Shown here: positions 59,110-64,000 of the stretch, piece after piece
How positions within the stretch are numbered: the stretch's first letter is position 1
How the letters are laid out: each line of letters opens with the position of its first letter
NCBI RefSeq assembly: GCF_024679245.1
Contig: NC_090182.1
Location: forward strand, 37,861,547 to 37,925,546
Direction of reading: 5' to 3'
DNA from: Pseudorasbora parva
Taxonomy: Eukaryota; Chordata; Actinopteri; Cypriniformes; Gobionidae
Length of the DNA: 64,000 bases
Position numbers and translations under genes: made by a program
Notes under the pieces: generated by a model
Told to the model about the DNA's origin: nothing
What the model saw: only the letters and a program-made list of their open reading frames with translations
The model's database searches: none

Positions 59110-59110
<1 letters not shown>
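58401..59110. mobile_element. Tc1-end MITE disrupted by a foldback element (copy 2)
   Basis: The left edge ATACAGCTCTGGAAAAAATT and CCACTTAACATT, and the right edge TTAAGTGGTCTCTTAA, are the two halves of the MITE at 57681-57766. Between them (about 58452-59082) lies the foldback element whose other copy is at 1.74-2.36 kb. It ends GGTGAACTAACCC then TTTAA, so it entered at the MITE's own TTAA. The foldback arms pair 58461-58640 with 58870-59063. Confidence 0.75.
58635..58726. repeat. Perfect 32-bp hairpin with CACGTG
   Basis: 58635-58666 is the exact complement of 58695-58726, with a 28-bp loop. Each arm contains GTCACGTGA (an E-box palindrome) beside GCCAAT. It forms the centre of the foldback element. 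In copy 1 at about 1920-2005 the same region is diverged. Confidence 0.9.
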
Positions 59111-59153
<43 letters not shown>

Positions 59154-59257
59154 GCATCCTTCTGTCTCTAGAGACAATGGAGTCTGCACCTGAGTATTTA
59201 CTTAGTTGTGGAGCAGCAGCAGCGCCGGCTAAGGCTGAATAAGCCGATATATATATG

Positions 59258-59333
<76 letters not shown>
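59103..59333. repeat. Two (TA)n tracts around a 100-bp unique spacer
   Basis: (GT)n-(TA)n at 59103-59148 and (TA)n at about 59246-59333. The spacer (GTTGGCATCCTTCTGTCTC to CGCCGGCTAAGGCTG) is GC-rich and may be a repeat fragment of unknown type. Confidence 0.85.
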
Positions 59334-59335
<2 letters not shown>

Positions 59336-59619
59336 GTTAATGTTTTAACGCATGCATTTAAAGTCATTAACGCATAAATTACAGAATTACATGAAGCTGC
59401 AACATTAGCGTAATTTGCATCACGTAGTCGATCATAGAAGTCGTGAGTTTATCATAATCACACTGAGCATCTGCAACTGTAACCAGGATGAAATTTCCAA
59501 TTTAACTATTTTACCCGATTCTAAGTTTGTGATCTTACAATATCAACTTCGATTCTCTGCTTGTGAGATTAAGCCATTAAACTCTGGGAAAGTGTTCAGT
59601 GATCCAGTAATCTAATTCA

Positions 59620-61443
59620 TAGTGTTGTAGTCAAGACCACCTAAACCGAGACCAAGACAAGACCAAGACTTTGAAGGGCCGAGACCAAGACAAGACCAAG
59701 ACTTTGAAGGGCCGAGACCAAGACAAGACCAAGACTTTGAAGGGCCGAGACCGAGTCAAGACCAAGACCAAGACAGGCCGAGACCGAGTCAAGACCAAGA
59801 CCAATGCATGTCCCCACACTTATGATAAAATGTGGAATATGCATATGATTGGCACTTCTCTCGTATGTGTGGGTGTGTAAGTGTACCATGAGAGAAGTTT
59901 TGATCAAATAATCAAAAGGCATTGCAGCTTTGTGGAAATTAATCTTTTTCTTCTAATAACACTTAACTTTTCATCAATGGGAGGCACTGAAGACGACGTG
60001 TCCATATTGTTTACAGTCTATGGTGGACACAAACACCAAACTGACATTTCGTTTTGTTTTGTTTTGTGAAAAGTGCTCAATCCCATTTTTAAACTCAAAG
60101 TTCCCTAAGAATGCGAATCTGGATGAGGTATTAATCTCAGACACAGTGCATTATGTCTTAAATGAATGTGAATAACAGGAGGTGGAATATGTATCATACA
60201 GATATACATTAGTATGCTGCTTAAGCTAATTATTTTATATATGTACATATTTTTCATTTACAAATTGAAAATGTTATTGTGCAGCTTTATTGTGCAACAA
60301 CAAGGAAAAGAAACCCTGTACTTGCATTTTTTGATTAACTACAGTTTGATTTAACAAATATCTCACATGTGCAGGGTTTTTCCTGGGTCAAAAATGGTCT
60401 TTGGTGGTGGCTGACAGACCTAAACACACACACACACACACACCTTTTTTTTTTTTTTTAAATGCAACAAAACAATCATTTTTTATTATCTTATGTTTAT
60501 ATCTCATATTATGTATGATCTCTTATCTTGATGTTTCTTTTGTTCCAACAGGTTGAATTGTTATATAATCATATCAATATTAGAAATAGCATTAACAGTT
60601 TACAAATAGCCACATTTTCTGCCATATACAATTTAATAAAATGATCAGCGAGCTAACAAACAACTTTGTTCTGTTTTCACCCCACTCCAGTCTAAACTAA
60701 ATTATTTTAGACTTTATTTACTACACATTCAACATACATAAGCTGAAATACTGTGGATAGTTAAAACTAATAATTCTTACTCTCCACTCTTGCTAAATTG
60801 GGTAAGCACACTTGTGTTCTCATTTCTGAGGTGTTCTGAGTAAATGATTAAACTGATTCGTTCAGTTCATTGTTGAACAGTTCTTATTACCGTCGTTAAA
60901 ATGATTCGGTTCAAATGAGTCATTTGGTCGTGAATCGGACATTAGCAGACCCCTTGTGTGTGAATCACGGCTGTCAGAACATCGCGGAAGGTTTGTCACA
61001 CAGAAAACACTTCATAACTGGATAGAAATTGTTTCCTGTTTATTTAATGTATGATTTATGTCAGCTGTTTAGCTGGTCAAACGTTTTTTTGAGCGCAATT
61101 CACACCGAGCGGTACTTCAAAACAGTTGTCCGAACGTGCAACGTTCAACATGGATTCGGTTTGCTGAACTTTTGATTTAGCTTAATATGTGAAGTGTCAG
61201 AGAGAGCTTATCTGCTTATTTTGAAGACAGAGAGAGTGCGCGCAGGGTGGAGTTCTCTGCTCTTCATATGCCTTCAGCTGTGGTCTTGACCGGTCTTGAG
61301 ACAAAATCCCGAGTCATCTTCGCCCGAGACCGAGACGAGACCGAGTAAAAATGCGGTCGATACCGAGACGAGACCAAGACCTTTAAAAAGTGGTCTCGAG
61401 ACCGGTCTCGAGACCAAGACCGATCTCGAGTACTACAACACTA
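59620..61443 (-). mobile_element. hAT-A transposon, copy 2 (uninterrupted)
   Basis: TAGTGTTGTAGT and ACTACAACACTA ends with perfect duplication CTAATTCA (59612-59619 and 61444-61451). It is 1824 bp long and inverted relative to copy 1. Subterminal GAGACCAAGACAAGACC repeats occupy about 59632-59805 and GAGACC/GAGACG repeats about 61290-61430. There is no transposase frame. A (CA)n lies near 60426. This copy shows the empty sites for both insertions of copy 1. Confidence 0.95.
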
Positions 61444-61451
61444 CTAATTCA

Positions 61452-63916
<2,465 letters not shown>

Positions 63917-64000
<84 letters not shown>
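63917..64000. repeat. (TA)n microsatellite running off the window
   Basis: Uninterrupted TA units to the last base; the full length is unknown. Confidence 0.95.

Noticed and set aside
59632..59880. Lys/Thr/Asp-rich repeat protein frame
   Set aside because: Translation of subterminal GAGACCAAGAC repeats of hAT-A.

Overview
The window reads as intergenic, transposon-dense DNA of a teleost fish, most likely a cyprinid (carp, zebrafish or relatives). The grounds are a 5S-rRNA-derived SINE (SINE3 type), a DIRS1-type tyrosine-recombinase retrotransposon, Tc1 transposase remnants, many TTAA-flanked short elements of the kind common in cyprinids, teleost-style solo LTRs and long (TA)n tracts. I found no conserved host gene. 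Most open frames are short, or are made by microsatellites and tandem repeats.

Layout. 1-12 kb: AT-rich spacer with two Tc1 transposase fragments, a foldback element, a truncated TTAA element and a SINE3 tail. 12-19 kb: a (TTA)n tract, a Kolobok-like element with a THAP remnant, another TTAA element, and a 46-bp minisatellite full of CCAAT boxes. 19-30 kb: two LTRs of one family in opposite orientations, a full SINE3, a solo LTR with a perfect 5-bp target duplication, and the 3' end of an R2-like LINE (CCHC finger plus PD-x14-E endonuclease motif) broken by one stop codon. 32-35 kb: a pair of nested hAT elements with a third, 9-bp-TSD element inside. 35.3-40.4 kb: a 5.1-kb element with very long inverted arms and an 8-bp TSD. 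It carries a multi-exon gene of uncertain identity (SMC5-hinge-like at its 3' end), a minisatellite of NRF1-type palindromes and a solo LTR inside its right arm. 40.8-50.6 kb: a stack of four transposons. A TTAA element is split by hAT-A, and hAT-A is itself split by hAT-B and by a DIRS element. 50.7-64 kb: foldback elements, a second copy of the 9-bp-TSD element, more TTAA elements, an 86-bp hairpin MITE, a second nearly full hAT-A copy in the opposite orientation, and (TA)n tracts up to the window end.

The most informative points are the exact junctions. Two hAT-A copies with perfect, different 8-bp TSDs define the family, and the intact copy supplies empty sites for both insertions in the nested copy. 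The DIRS insertion is bounded by GTT on each side, and its internal complementary region joins the complements of both termini head to head, as the circular DIRS replication intermediate predicts. Its reverse transcriptase has lost the catalytic core and RNase H is frameshifted, while the tyrosine recombinase frame is open with all catalytic residues. The 5.1-kb long-armed element is the best candidate for something poorly described.
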